Shown here: one piece after another, positions 45,241 to 56,439 of the stretch
Layout: every line of letters starts with the position of its first letter
How positions within the stretch are numbered: the stretch's first letter is position 1
Assembly (NCBI GenBank): GCA_021229015.1
Contig: CM037792.1
Coordinates: 45,995,042-46,059,041, forward strand
Direction: 5' to 3'
DNA from: Solen grandis
Taxonomy: Eukaryota > Mollusca > Bivalvia > Adapedonta > Solenidae
DNA: 64,000 nucleotides
Translations under genes and position numbers: made by a program
The notes under the pieces: model-generated
Seen by the model: only the letters and a program-made list of their open reading frames with translations
The model's database searches: none
Told to the model about the DNA's origin: nothing

Positions 45241-46255
45241 CAAAATAATTTGACGTGGCCTGAAAATAAGCGTAGATTTAGAGTACGTTGTATTTGTCAC
45301 ATAGGCCAGAGTGGAACTGTATTAACCGATTTTGGTTATATAAGGTTTATCACAGGTTTCTTTTATTACCTTTTGTTCAGAATGAGATATGATTAGGATT
45401 TGAAATGGTTATATCTACTGTTTTGCTAAGTTTTAAGTGTAATAAGAGAGATGTTTAAGGCTTAAAAGTTTAAACCTATAGTTTCTTTACATAAGCCCTT
45501 TTTGTTGTCGGTGTTTCTCGGGATGCACGGGATTCAGCGATTTACATTTTATTGCACGATTTACGTGAACTTTGTTTTTTAAGAGTAAATCGTGGGGTTT
45601 TAGTACATTTTGTATATAAGTTTGTTTGTATGGAGCCTCGGTGTCAGATATCGATGGGAGCTACGGAAGATGCCTAGTCCAGTCTAGAGTATTCTGACCA
45701 AAGTACATTACGGAGCTTGTGTGAGTAAAATTTTATCTTGTATTTCAATTTTTGCAGGTAGATATGAAACTTAGATTTTATTTTAAACAATTTTGTGGAT
45801 TGTTGTATTGTTTCTTCTCAGGGAAACAAGTGTACAATCGTGATTAATTTTCGGTAGTTTCGAAGTTTTTTCTATAGGCCAAGGAATCTAAGTACATAGC
45901 TCTGCATTATTATGTATATTTGATGTAATTTTGAGAATAATTATGTTAGTTTATAGGTATGTCCTTGATTTTTGATATTACCTGAATATACATGGAAGCA
46001 TTTGTCCAACAGTATTTGTTTTGTAATTAAGAAATGTGGAGTTGTATGGAATATCTGTCTGGTATATAATTGCTAACGAGGACAGTTCTCTGCGTTAATG
46101 CACTTATGTAAAACCATAATATTGTTGTATGGTATAAAATGCACGTATGTAATACCAGAGATTTGTTATTTGGTATGAAAGTAGTATTATGAAGTAATAC
46201 ACTGTCTGCACTTATATTTTGTGTTATAAGTAAATTAGAGCTATTTATTGTTTGT
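45241..46255. other. Noncoding stretch
   Basis: No long coding frame was recognised. A possible short exon-like piece lies at 45634-45725 before a weak donor (gtgag/taaaat), but it has no frame support. Confidence 0.4.
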
Positions 46256-46528
46256 AGCCGTATTTAGTTGGGGCATGGTGCCTATGTAAGCTGGATGGTT
46301 ACAGTCGATACGGGACCCCATTGGTAGACTACGTCACAAGGACGGGAGAATCTACGTATGCGTCATATGGACGACAGGGTGTCTACGGTGGACTAAGTCG
46401 TATTTAGTTATGTAATCTGGGTGGTCACAGTCGATACGGGACCCCATCGGTAGACTACGTCGCAAGGACGGGAGAATCTACGTATGCGTCATATAGACGA
46501 CAGGGCGTCTACGGTGGACTAAGTAGAT
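46255..46528. repeat. Tandem duplication of about 140 bp, two copies
   Basis: Both units begin with gtatttagtt (46259 and 46399) and share acagtcgatacgggacccca, ggtagactacgtc, acgggagaatctacgtatgc and acgacagggygtctacggtg. The second copy is slightly shorter at its start. Within a unit, ctacgt/acgtag words give some dyad symmetry. No coding frame runs through. Confidence 0.8.
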
Positions 46529-46776
46529 CACAGTTAGTATAATCTGGGCCTCCGCTTGCTTTTTTCGATCAAAATTTCTTATTTTTTGCATGATATAAGA
46601 GGCACAGACTGTGCCCTCGCTTGAAAAGGTTCGGCTGGTTTACTCGTGAGAATAATCGATACGCGGTCTGCTATGATGTAAGCGGCCGTGGACTGGTACC
46701 CTCTTCAAGCTATTCCCCAAGGCGTTAGTGGTGGTGAAAGGCGACAACCAGTCAAAACATTGTTTATCGTGGATTC

Positions 46777-48395
46777 AATACAATATCTTTATTCAGCATT
46801 AAACATACAGCATGTTTATAGCCAGTAAAGTCATATATAAACATTAATAAAATTTATTTTACATAACCATTTAAGAGGGTTTTTTTGTACATTTAAAGAA
46901 TTCAGAAAAATATATATCAATAATTATTTTCTACTATTATTATTCATTATTTCTTAAACATATTTTGCCACTTGATTAATAATAGTTGAAGATTTTGAAG
47001 ACATAATACTGATAAATTTATGTATATTTGGAAAACTCCGGTAATAACTACTTAAATATCTGTTTCTCAGTTCTCTATATTTTGGGCAGATTAGTAAAAA
47101 GTGATACTCATTTTCTATCATTCTCATATTACATTTTGAACATATTCTATTTTCATGTAAGATATTTGCATGCCGACCCGTCTCCACAGCTAGATCATGT
47201 GACGAGAGTCTTAATTTTGTAAATGCTCTTCTATACTTTTTAACATTGATACGGTCTAAATATGATTCTACTTCAAAGTTGTTTTTGTATAAACTATATG
47301 ACACTAATCTATTGGAATTATTTATTGATGCATACCAAGATTGCTTATAAATATCTAGTATACGTTGTTTGATTTCTAATAAGTTAGGTATATGCGTAAA
47401 CTGGTTAATCCAAATATTTTGTAACCCTATAGTATTAAGTAACTCTTTAACATTGAATGCCCAGTTTTGTCCATCATAAGAGTTTTGAATTTCAGTATCT
47501 GTCATCAGCATATTATAAATATTTGTTATTAATGGATTATTTGATTTTAATAGCTTTATCCAATATGATATTATGATGAATTGTCGCGTAATCTTTAAAG
47601 GATAACGTCCCAGTTCCCCATAGAGACCATCTAAATTTGTAGATTTCCTAACGTTTAATATTTTTCTTAAAAATTTACAGTGAATTTTTTCTATGTCATT
47701 GGAATTGTGGAATCCCCAAACCTGTGCGCTATAATTTAAAACAGAACCAACTAAACTATCAAATAATTTACATTTTTCAGAGACATTTAATTCAAGTTGA
47801 TTAAAAATTGTAAATAAATTATGAAGTGCATAATTTGAATGAGAAGCTATACGCTTTTGTGTTCTATACCACGAACCATTTTTGAAAAAATGTATGCCTA
47901 GGTATTTAAATGATTCAACTATTTCTAATGTTTGATCATATAATTTAAAATTAAAATGAGAGTTACGGCCCTTTTCAAATATCATGATTTTAGTTTTATT
48001 TATATTTATCTTTAAACCCCATGAATCACAATATAGTTTTAAATCATTAAGCATTGACTGTAAGGCAGCTGGTGTTTCCGCAAATAAACAGGCGTCATCT
48101 GCGAACATAAGTATGAATATCTTAATATCGTCAATCTGAAACACGCCATCAATATCCGAATGTATATGATCAATTATGTCATTAACAAAGAATAAAAACA
48201 ATAAACTAGATCACCTTGTTTGACACCGATATCGGAATCAAAGAAATCTGACATTTGTCCATTGTGTCGTACACACGACCTAACGAGCTTTTACCATCTG
48301 TGTGCTAACACCTTGAGTAATCCTTGGCAAATTCTATCAATCCTGTCAAAACATTTTTCGTAATCAATGAATGCTGAATAAAGATATTGTATTGT
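46777..48395 (-). mobile_element. 5'-truncated LINE insertion with 18-bp target-site duplication
   Basis: Both sides carry attgtttatcgtggattc (46759-46776 and 48396-48413), an 18-bp target-site duplication. On the minus strand the element opens at the RT palm (AFIDYEKCFDRID, about 48330-48370), breaks frame, then has one long frame 48201-46954 of 415 residues. That frame has ILMFADDACLFAETPAALQ (the catalytic FADD), the thumb region and a C-terminal CSKCNMRMIENEYHFLLIC zinc-knuckle motif. The 3' end is gaataaagatattgtatt at 46795-46777. About 25 bp of that tail also stand inverted at the 5' junction. It shares the GELGRYPL phrase with the fragment at 27215. Confidence 0.85.
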
Positions 48396-48413
48396 ATTGT
48401 TTATCGTGGATTC

Positions 48414-48705
48414 GAGTGACACTTTGAGACGCTTTAATTGCACTGTGTTTTTAGGTAAGTATGTGTGACGACGAATTAAACACAAAAGACCTTGTATATT
48501 TAAAGTATGCCGAAGGAACAGGCAATTACAATCATTACAGATTCACGCCGTACTTTTAAAGACAAAATACCGGCATGATTGTTGCACTCGCTACCGGTTC
48601 TCTTCATTTTGATTACGACTAATTACTGTTTGCAAAACTATATTATAATGATCTTTTCATTAAAATCAAATCAGCATTAACAACAAATAACACGAGTTTT
48701 TGACT
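48414..48705. other. Noncoding stretch upstream of the zinc-finger fragment
   Basis: No coding frame, tRNA-like box pair or repeat was recognised. It is a possible 5' region of the frame that starts at 48706, but no TATA box is evident. Confidence 0.3.
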
Positions 48706-48933
48706 ATGACTCCTTCTAAAATTTCAAAATTACAAAATTCTCCTGTTAGAAAATTTAAGGAATCTTGGAAAGTTGGTCACTCATGGTTGCGCTATGAACC
48801 AGAAACCAAAGAAATGTTCTGTGACATATGCATTAAAGCACAAAATTCTAATTCATTTGTAATAGGGTGTAATATTATGAAAAAAGAGGCAGTCACTAAA
48901 CATGCAAAAATCAAAGTAAATGAATTTTCTTAA
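48706..48933 (+). pseudogene. BED/TTF-type zinc-finger fragment of a hAT-like transposase or derived protein
   Basis: From ATG 48706 the frame of 75 residues reads through RKFKESWKVGHSWLRYEPET, then MFCDICIKAQ (CxxC) and KKEAVTKHAKIKVNEF, and stops at 48931-48933. The order basic helix, W, WL-x-Y, CxxC, long spacer, H is that of the N-terminal zinc finger of hAT transposases and of host genes derived from them. The usual second His (H-x-x-S-x-x-H) is absent. No catalytic domain follows, so this is a fragment or a first exon whose continuation is not visible. Confidence 0.5.
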
Positions 48934-49907
48934 AAATTTATTTATTTTGATTATTTTAAACAAATAATATACTTAAATATTTTTGAATATGAACAGGCTT
49001 TTAAATATAAATATATTTTAATTACATTTACTTGAAAAGACTCGTAGAATCTTTCATCATTGATCTTGATTTTGAGAATGAAAAAATGCTGGCTGAGAAA
49101 ATGGAACACTGAGACTGAAAAAATGCTGGCTGAGAAAATGGAACAAAGTGAATGTAAGGAGATATGTGATTCCATGATGATTTTATCTATGACAATCCGT
49201 TTCACTATGTGCTTAAGTTAACCTGTTTTATCTGTTATATTGTTGTATGACATGTGCTTTGATTAATTTAAATAATAAAATTAAAATTTGCATGGTTGTT
49301 TGTTACTTCTTTTTTTAATCCCAGGATTTATATGGTAAGATAAAGGTAAAGAGTTAAATCAAATACTGACACTAAAATTGTAAACCTAATAATTAATGTA
49401 ACATTCATTCATTCATCTAGTTATTGAAACTTTGGCTCAGGCTCTGGCTCTAAAATGGCTCTAAAGTGGCTCCAACTTTTTAGATTTGGCGAATTTGTTG
49501 GCGACAAGTCTAAAAAATACAGAGGAGGCCCTGAGTTACTGATAGGAAAAGCGACGACAGGAAGTCGGTCCAGTGTTCATCAATAAGAGCACGTGATATA
49601 GTTTATGAGTACTGTGCATTTAGGAAGCATTTTTTGGGTGTGGCACATTGAAGTGCGTTCATATCAGTTAGCCATTGTGTAGAGCAATATGCGGGCTTAG
49701 AGTGAAAACAGAACATTCAGTGCAGCTATTATTGTACCAACAGATAAAGGGACAGTTAGCCGGCAGTTTTTTTTTCATATTCTTTAATTCTTTTCTAATA
49801 TCCTAATTGTATATATTTTTATATTAAATATAATTTTAAAGAAAAGTTGTTTGGTATTTATTCTACCTTAGAAAGTTGTCCGCCCTTGGTCATTTTGTTA
49901 CAAGGAG
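48934..49907. other. AT-rich noncoding stretch with a short tandem repeat
   Basis: aaaaaatgctggctgagaaa occurs twice (49080 and 49117) as part of a tandem repeat of about 37 bp. Otherwise no gene was recognised; ggctct words cluster near 49443-49470. Confidence 0.45.
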
Positions 49908-50070
49908 CTTCGGATTTTTCATGTGAGGAAGCCTTCCAGCTAGCTTGCGGTAGGTCAGTGGTTCTACCCGGGTACCTCTGTGTACTCGTTGTCTTCCTCC
50001 ACCTGTAATTAGCTGGATTATATGATTGAAATACTATTGCAGTGACGGTAAACCCCAATACAATACAATA
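49908..50070 (+). mobile_element. SINE family A, head missing
   Basis: The body reads gaagccttccagctagcttg, taggtcagtggttctacccg, acctgtaattagctggat, tatatgattgaaatactat and ends in caatacaatacaatata. It directly abuts the dispersed repeat at 50070. Confidence 0.65.
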
Positions 50071-50780
50071 TACCCTATATTAAGCAAAAGCACGGGATAT
50101 AATCGTCGATGGCGAGGGTTAGTGAATATTACAGAGTTACCTTGCTTGGGAGGATCATGAAATGTTTTCTGAAGAAAATTGCAACTTTCCTGAATCTTAA
50201 CCAGTTTCATCGGTAAGACTGATCTCCCTTGAAAACACATTATCGATTACCTTGATAACGTTAATTGATTCGCTGGTTTACTATAAATTTCTATAGCAGA
50301 CATTTGTTTTTCATTTTAAAACAATACTACTTCATTAAATGACGAAATTTTAGAACCTCGTGAAGTAAACCTCATTTTCTACACATTATTTCGATATAAT
50401 TTTTATTAATGTGATACGCGAACGTTTTTGCTTCCATTTCGTTTGAAGTTGATGACTATTATTCCTATATATTTTTATACTGACAATGTCAAAATATGCA
50501 TGAAGCGGTTTTTGGCAGACAAAACATGACTTCAAATATCAATTGATATTACCTAATCAAAACCCCAATCAGAACATGGCGAATTACAATTTAGTATCGT
50601 AATTAATGTACATAATCTGACTAAACCAATGTCAATTACTAGGAATTTAAATATGCTTACGTTTCAGTTACCTAACAGAATTGCTAATCCGCTGAATACT
50701 TATAAAAATATAATGCGGACAATATAACATTTTCAGAATTGTCACGTAAGATCATACATTCTTTATGTACAGCAGATTTT
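50070..50780. repeat. Dispersed noncoding repeat, second copy of 24130-24800
   Basis: It shares most of its sequence with 24130-24800 in the same orientation, including acgggatataatcgt, ttaattgattcgctg and attactaggaatttaaatat, with small indels. No frame is conserved between the copies, so it is noncoding. Confidence 0.65.
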
Positions 50781-51152
50781 GTTCTAAGATTATGAAACAT
50801 AAGCAACACTACACTGTATTTAGACTAATGAAATATATTTAGCGAAAACACGGAAATCCCCCTCAACACTTTGGTTTACTACAACCCTCGTTATTCTTAC
50901 TGTGATATGGATCTATAATTAGACAAGGAAAGTCCCTTCAAAGGGATGTTATCGTAGAGGGTAATAGAGTAGTACAAACATAGTTATATTGCTTTGGAAG
51001 GTCTGAAGAAAACAAATGATTCAACTTTAGATATCAATTGATATAACCCCAATCAAAACATGAGGATTTACAATTTAGTATCGTTATTAAAGCACATAAT
51101 CTCACAGGTACTTGAGGACAGGATCCTGTTTGAGCTCCCCCACCCCCCTTTT

Positions 51153-51198
<46 letters not shown>

Positions 51199-51540
51199 AG
51201 CGCTCCCATTGTAAAGTTTAAATATAACGGTTTTCAAATTGTATTCGCCGTTTACAAAGTGTATATATATCAAAATATTCACATTAAAAAAAATTCTAAT
51301 GTTTATTATCCATGTCTTTATCAAGAAAAAAAATCACTATATAAAACAAGGTGACCAACTTCAGCAGGATGCTGGAGGGCACCCATCGTGAATTAGTATA
51401 AAAATATCTATATAAAAGTGCCTATCGGTAATATTGGCGATTTCCCACTGTCAACCGATAATTGTTCATCATAACTGTTCACAAGAAATACATATATTTA
51501 ATTTTTAATGTCTGAAATGTCAAGATTTCGACTCGCGATT
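50781..51540. repeat. Noncoding stretch with (CA)n microsatellite
   Basis: A pure (ac)n tract runs at about 51155-51196 with a C-rich lead-in. 50905-51085 contains further pieces of the repeat family at 24050 and 50500 (ataattagaca, tgatataacc). No gene was recognised. Confidence 0.6.
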
Positions 51541-51557
51541 TAGTGATTTTAACCACA

Positions 51558-51673
51558 ATGGAACCTCGATCAACGGAAGTGGCCCCGAATGACATTTATG
51601 AGGTCAGCGCTTCAAGAAGGACAACTCCGTCTGAAAAAAGATGTTGCGATTGTATACGATACTAAACGGAAAG
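51558..51673 (+). other. Possible first exon, weak
   Basis: An ATG in ccacaatgg (51558) opens 35 codons (MEPRSTEVAPNDIYEVSASR and on to a CCDC pair) and meets TAA at 51663. That is eight bases before a good donor (ggaaag/gtaaga at 51673/51674). The strong donor and composition suggest a real exon with a frameshift, or a noncoding first exon. The evidence is thin. Confidence 0.25.
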
Positions 51674-52089
51674 GTAAGAGTATTCCGAAGTTATTTGTAA
51701 ACAAAATCTTGTTGCGAAAATGTTAGACAAAGACAAACAGCGCGTGTTAAATTTGTCCAACGGGCATAATATCTTAACAAGTTTTAGCCTACCAAATGTT
51801 CCTTCCAGGGCATTTCTAAACTATGAAGTATGAAGTGAAAGTTGTTTTCGGCATTTGCATATGGAAGGGATAACCTTAGAGTACGAAAAGGACAAACTGT
51901 ATTGGTGGTTGAACATTTCTCTCCAAGTCAAACCTTTCTTAAGTTCTTCTTTTTTCTTTAAATCATGGTAGCACAGGAAATGAAGCAAGAAATTCAAGGA
52001 CTTAAATAGGGCTAAGTTTAATTTAGGCTGACATCGTATTTTCTTAAACGGGACAACACGAAGCCGTAATTTAAACCTACGCGCACCTG

Positions 52090-52360
52090 CTAGACTGACT
52101 AAAATGGCCGATAAAATAGCGGACATGGTGTCACACCACTATCAAAGTACTTCCGGGTCGTAGGGTGCACAATCTGCCACTCTCTAAAACAGTTTAATGT
52201 GACCTTAGACTTGACTGAGAAATCTGATCAGGGTTTTATTTTGTTGCAAATATAATAAATAAGTTATTTTGGGCATAATTTTCATGTATATTTCAAATTT
52301 GGGTTCTATATAGGTGTCACACCACTATCAAAGTACTTCCGGGTCGTAGGGTGCTGAAGT
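52090..52360. promoter_or_regulatory. Possible start region with a 42-bp direct repeat
   Basis: The 42 bp starting ggtgtcacaccactatcaaa and including acttccgggtcgtagggtgc occur identically at 52127-52168 and 52313-52354. The word acttccgg is an ETS-type motif, frequent near transcription starts of housekeeping genes. Just left lie overlapping ATGs on both strands (plus at 52104, minus at 52126). The frame from the minus ATG stays open to 51821, with a possible donor after about 40 bp. Nothing shows which direction, if any, is used. Confidence 0.25.
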
Positions 52361-53219
52361 AGTACCTAATGAAAAATGAAAGGGTGGACATCAAAGTCAT
52401 ATTTTCCCCAGAAAACACTGAATAACTGCAACACATTTAGCCTGTGTGGTGAGATACATGTATTTTTGACCATTAACTTGCATTTAATAGTTGTATTAAG
52501 GGATTACTTTCCTACAGGATGTTGGGAGAGCTGCAGAGGTAATGCGGCTCAGAGGTCATGTTTGTTTTGGAAATTTTGACAGGTAGCCGGGAAATGTGAA
52601 ATTTGTGAAACGCCAATTCCTTAATGATATATTTTTTTGTGCCTAAATCTGTTGATTTATGAATGGTCTACATGAAACTAGACCAGAAATATTCCAACGA
52701 ACATTTGGAAAGTAGGAACAGGCCTCGAAAGTCGGCCAAGTTACTATAGATTATATAGGGACAAAAAGTAGTGGTGTGACACCTATATGAATAGAAAATG
52801 AAAGTAGAAGAAATTGAATTACGGAGCCATTTTTCAATGGATTGACATCAAATTTGGACAACATGTACATTGAATACATGGAAATTGGATAATATGTTTA
52901 AAAAAATAGGTATGTTTATTTTTTTTAAATTATTAATATTTTAATATTTTTATATATGAAATTGGGCTAATTTTAGATTTCTGCATCTTAACTTGGAGGA
53001 AAATTACACGAATAACAACAGAAAGCGTTGTTTTGAGCTGGGGTGTGTTCCGGTCACATAAACGGGAGTGGTGGGCGTGAGCCTGAGTGCCTTGTGCATC
53101 TCGGGTGGGAGTGATTTTAGAGGGGTTTTTGTTTAAAAATGAAGTAGGGGTTATGTTTTTTATGTTGGTTACTTGGTGTTTATACTCCGTATAATATCTT
53201 CTTTAATTATCTTTAAATT
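52361..53219. other. Noncoding stretch up to the second gap
   Basis: No gene was recognised. The inverted word gtggtgtgacacctat at 52771 echoes the 42-bp repeat. Confidence 0.4.
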
Positions 53220-53319
53220 NNNNNNNNNNNNNNNNNNNNNNNNNNNNNNNNNNNNNNNNNNNNNNNNNNNNNNNNNNNNNNNNNNNNNNNNNNNNNNNNN
53301 NNNNNNNNNNNNNNNNNNN
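53220..53319. other. Assembly gap, exactly 100 N
   Basis: A placeholder gap. The first base after it is where the duplicated segment (see 60350) begins, so the left limit of the duplication is unknown. Confidence 0.99.
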
Positions 53320-53576
53320 AAATACCAACTGTTTATATACTAAATCCACCTAGTGGCCGCCTCGGAAAGGGGTCGAGGGTTTTTTCACCAGCTGCGGCAT
53401 AATATCGTTATTATAGTCCCTGTATGACGCTGAATATAGATATAGGTCTTTTCCAGGAATGTTAGGCAGTTGTCAGTATGATGTTGCTAGCTGTGGTATC
53501 ATGCAAACACATAAGAAGATAACGATCGGCACGATATGTATTTGAACATGGAAAAACACTCTCTATCCTAGATGTT

Positions 53577-53611
<35 letters not shown>
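53577..53611. repeat. (TC)n microsatellite, copy 1
   Basis: A short ctctct tract next to the inverted-repeat element. The longer counterpart in the second duplication copy is at 60604-60668. Confidence 0.8.
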
Positions 53612-53642
53612 AAAATGCCTTTCAAAAGATTTAAGAAAAATT

Positions 53643-55281
53643 GTCGGTAATATTCACTATTTAAAACAGTGAATATTACTATTTTTTTATTATTTTCACG
53701 GTTTTGTAACGGGATACTAAAAGATACTATCGTAGTGTTCTAAAACGACATTTCATTTGATTTTTACATTGAATAAACATTTTCAATAAAACAGTGTGGT
53801 CATACCACGTGGTATATGACGCCATTTAAAGGTAACGCAAAAAACATAGTTTGCATCGATTCAGAGGAGAAAACTGTCACAAGTATTTTATTTCTTTATC
53901 AATTCTAATGGTATGTAGGGCATACGAAACGAAAAATTGTGTCCTACGCATAGGTCCCAATGATTCTTTTGTCAGTTGCACAATTTTTAAAAGCGAAGCC
54001 TTCTAAATTCAGACAGTCGATTTTCCACTTACAAGTTAATTACCGCCTCTTATCCATACTTTCGCGTTGAAAAATAGTACCACTGAATGTATAAGTCGAC
54101 CTTGCAGTTTTGATAAAAGTTGAATTCTTTTGATTTTGAAAGCATTGAGTATAACAACTTCATGGCAAATAAAACTGTAAAGGAAACAAGTTTAATAATT
54201 CAGTATTCATCCGCACAAAGTTCCATTCATGAAACTATTGAGGTTACATAAAATTTACTACGTTACGTAAACAATATCTTTCCGTATGTTGTTCTTGATT
54301 TGGGTCTTAGCAATTGTCAGGTGTTATCACCATGATATTTCTTTTTTTATTTGTAACCGTATATGAAGAATGTTTAGAGTAGTTAATGCAGTTAATTTGT
54401 TGAACTGTGTAGTGTTGCTTTTAATAATATCAAGAACAATAAATCTACCTTGTTTCATCTCCATTACTAATATGTTGAAATTATGCTTTTCTAGAGCATG
54501 AAACTGAAGACGTTAATCAAGGTCAGTGAGAGGAATATTATACTAAGAACCAACTTTCCTTCCTTTTTTAAAAGTAACAGGATGCCATAATTCTTCCTTG
54601 TCCCTTTATTAATTACCTCCCTTTTCCTATTTAAAAAAATACTTCTGAACATAACTCACAACGTCTGGAAAGGTTGAGTTGGTACTCCGTGCATTGACAG
54701 AGACCATGAACCATAGTCTATTTTACCTGAGTTTTGGTCAGATTTATCTTCGCTAATTTTTTACATGCATTCCACAAAAAAAAAGAAATATTGAAGGGAT
54801 TGACTTTTTTATTCAAACGTTTTAACTTTCGCTTCTGACAGTACTCTCAGTGCTTTGATTCTTAACATTCGGGAAAACTTTCCGAGTTCATGAAATTTTA
54901 TTTCCTAACACGTAAAGTACATCGTTAAAATGTTTTCCCGAATGTAGGGGATACTGTACATCTTTAAAAAAAAAGAATCATTGGGGCTTTTGTGTAATGC
55001 ACTATTTTCTGCTTTGTATGTGCTATATCCCATTATAATTGTTGAAGAAATAAAATACTTACAGAAGTTTTCTGTTATGAATCGAGGCGAATTATGCTTC
55101 TTGTGATAGCTTAAATGACGTCATATACCACGTGGTATGGCCACACTGTTTTTTGTTTTTTCAATGTAGAAATCAATTGAAATGCCGTAAAAGAAAGTTA
55201 CGATAGTGTCTTTCAGTCGCCCCTTATAAAACAGTGAAAATAATAAAAATGGTAATATTCCCTGTTTGAAACTGTGAAGAT
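53643..55281. mobile_element. DNA element with terminal inverted repeats of about 200 bp, non-autonomous
   Basis: The left end (gtaatattcac, then ttattattttcacggttt, tactatcgtagtgttct, catttcatttgatttttaca and gtggtcataccacgtggtat) is matched by the reverse complement of the right end (55080-55281) over about 200 bp with scattered changes. The palindrome ataccacgtggtat is in both arms. The inner 1.2 kb has no transposase frame. It contains a hairpin, cattcgggaaaac paired with gttttcccgaatg (54867 and 54931). Its copy is at 60699-63138. Confidence 0.65.
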
Positions 55282-56125
55282 AACTGATATTTTATCTAAA
55301 ACCCAGGACACAGGATAGCATATATGTTTTTGAAACCTTTTATTAGCCTTAGCAAATAAATCCGTTTGTGTACGAGGTAAAACGTGTTGACGTTGACACA
55401 TCCCTTTTCTAGCGTGTTCATTGACATCCTAACACTTAGAACTATGGGTTTCGTTGTTTTTTTCCCCATAAATCCCTGCATTCGGGACTATCTAGGATAA
55501 GTAAAAGCGTATTTGACACATTCAAGACCTATTAAAAACTATTGTAACTTATAGGCATGGTACTTTTGGTCGTTTTTATTAGAAATTAGTATGAAGAGTG
55601 TACGTTTACATGCCGTGTTTGGAAGATATAGTTTGAATGTTCTCAAAACCTAAAAGGAGCCGAGAGACAATGTTTACATCTTTGGAAAGCTTATGAACTC
55701 TTGCGGTCGGTAGCCTAGGTCTTAAATTTATTAGTGTAATAATATTGTTGAAATATTAGAAAAACTTACCCGATTCGTGCAGGTTTTCTGCTCTTCCGGT
55801 GTGTACGTTCGCATTTGTGAAAGTGACGTTACAATAATTGCTTCCCCACACTGTTGAATCAAGACAGCTGTTTCAAGAAGACTTGAGTTCCCAAATGACT
55901 GAAATGCTGTCCGTGGGATGTTCAAACAAGCATACAAACAGATATGACATATTTCCTTTAAACCAATCCTCCCTGGTACCACACCATTATGAAACGAAAA
56001 GTAATTGTAAAAAATAACAACACACAAACATGTTAGTTCCCATCTATGTTCTTTTCTCTAAATACATTAAGCGTAATTTGCGTTAGTAAAAACAACAGAA
56101 AATATATTTAAATACTGCGGAGAAT

Positions 56126-56439
56126 AATCCCAAGTGATATGAGCAGTGACCCACGTCATCTTCAATCCCTGCTATGATACATACAATGTATGTAACTATA
56201 TGTAAACGAACTGAGACTTCGTCCTCTATGAGCTAAATCATTGATGTTTTTTGACCGTCCTATGCACAACGACAAACATTGTTATTTTATGTGAAAGGAT
56301 TCAAGTGCCATTAAAATCCCATTAACAACATCTTACCCCACACCCAAGTTCATCTGCATAAATCGCAGACGACAATTAGCAGCATGGATGAGTATAAAAG
56401 TAGAAATGTTTCCAACAGAACGACAGATCATCCGCCACA
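56126..56439 (+). promoter_or_regulatory. Promoter of the DH31-like prohormone gene
   Basis: A TATA box, tataaaag, lies at 56393-56400. About 30 bp further (around 56420-56430) is the expected start site, leaving a 5' leader of under 20 bases before ATG 56440. Further upstream, a CRE-type tgacgtca stands at 55116-55123 inside the inverted-repeat element; whether it acts on this gene is unknown. Confidence 0.55.

Larger units (their letters stand above)
53320..56125 (+). repeat. Segmental duplication, copy 1 (upstream of hormone gene)
   Basis: It starts aataccaactgtttatatac and matches 60352 onward almost base for base through to ggagaataatcccaagtgat (56120 against 63978). Differences are a block of about 240 bp present only here (about 53860-54110), a block of about 80 bp present only in copy 2 (about 61380-61465) and the solo LTR in copy 2. 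No gene lies inside; the last 300 bp lead directly into the hormone gene. Confidence 0.85.

Noticed and set aside
46399..46700. Possible promoter with several palindromic words next to the LINE
   Set aside because: No start codon, TATA box or transcript evidence can be tied to it. Only the tandem duplication is supportable.
51112..51354. Frames with His-Thr or Cys-Val dipeptide runs
   Set aside because: They are translations of the (CA)n microsatellite.
55731..56027. Minus-strand frame conserved in both duplication copies (also 63581-63886), as a gene
   Set aside because: The copies are too recently duplicated for conservation to mean much. The frame ends differently in each, and the sequence shows no domain or signal peptide.
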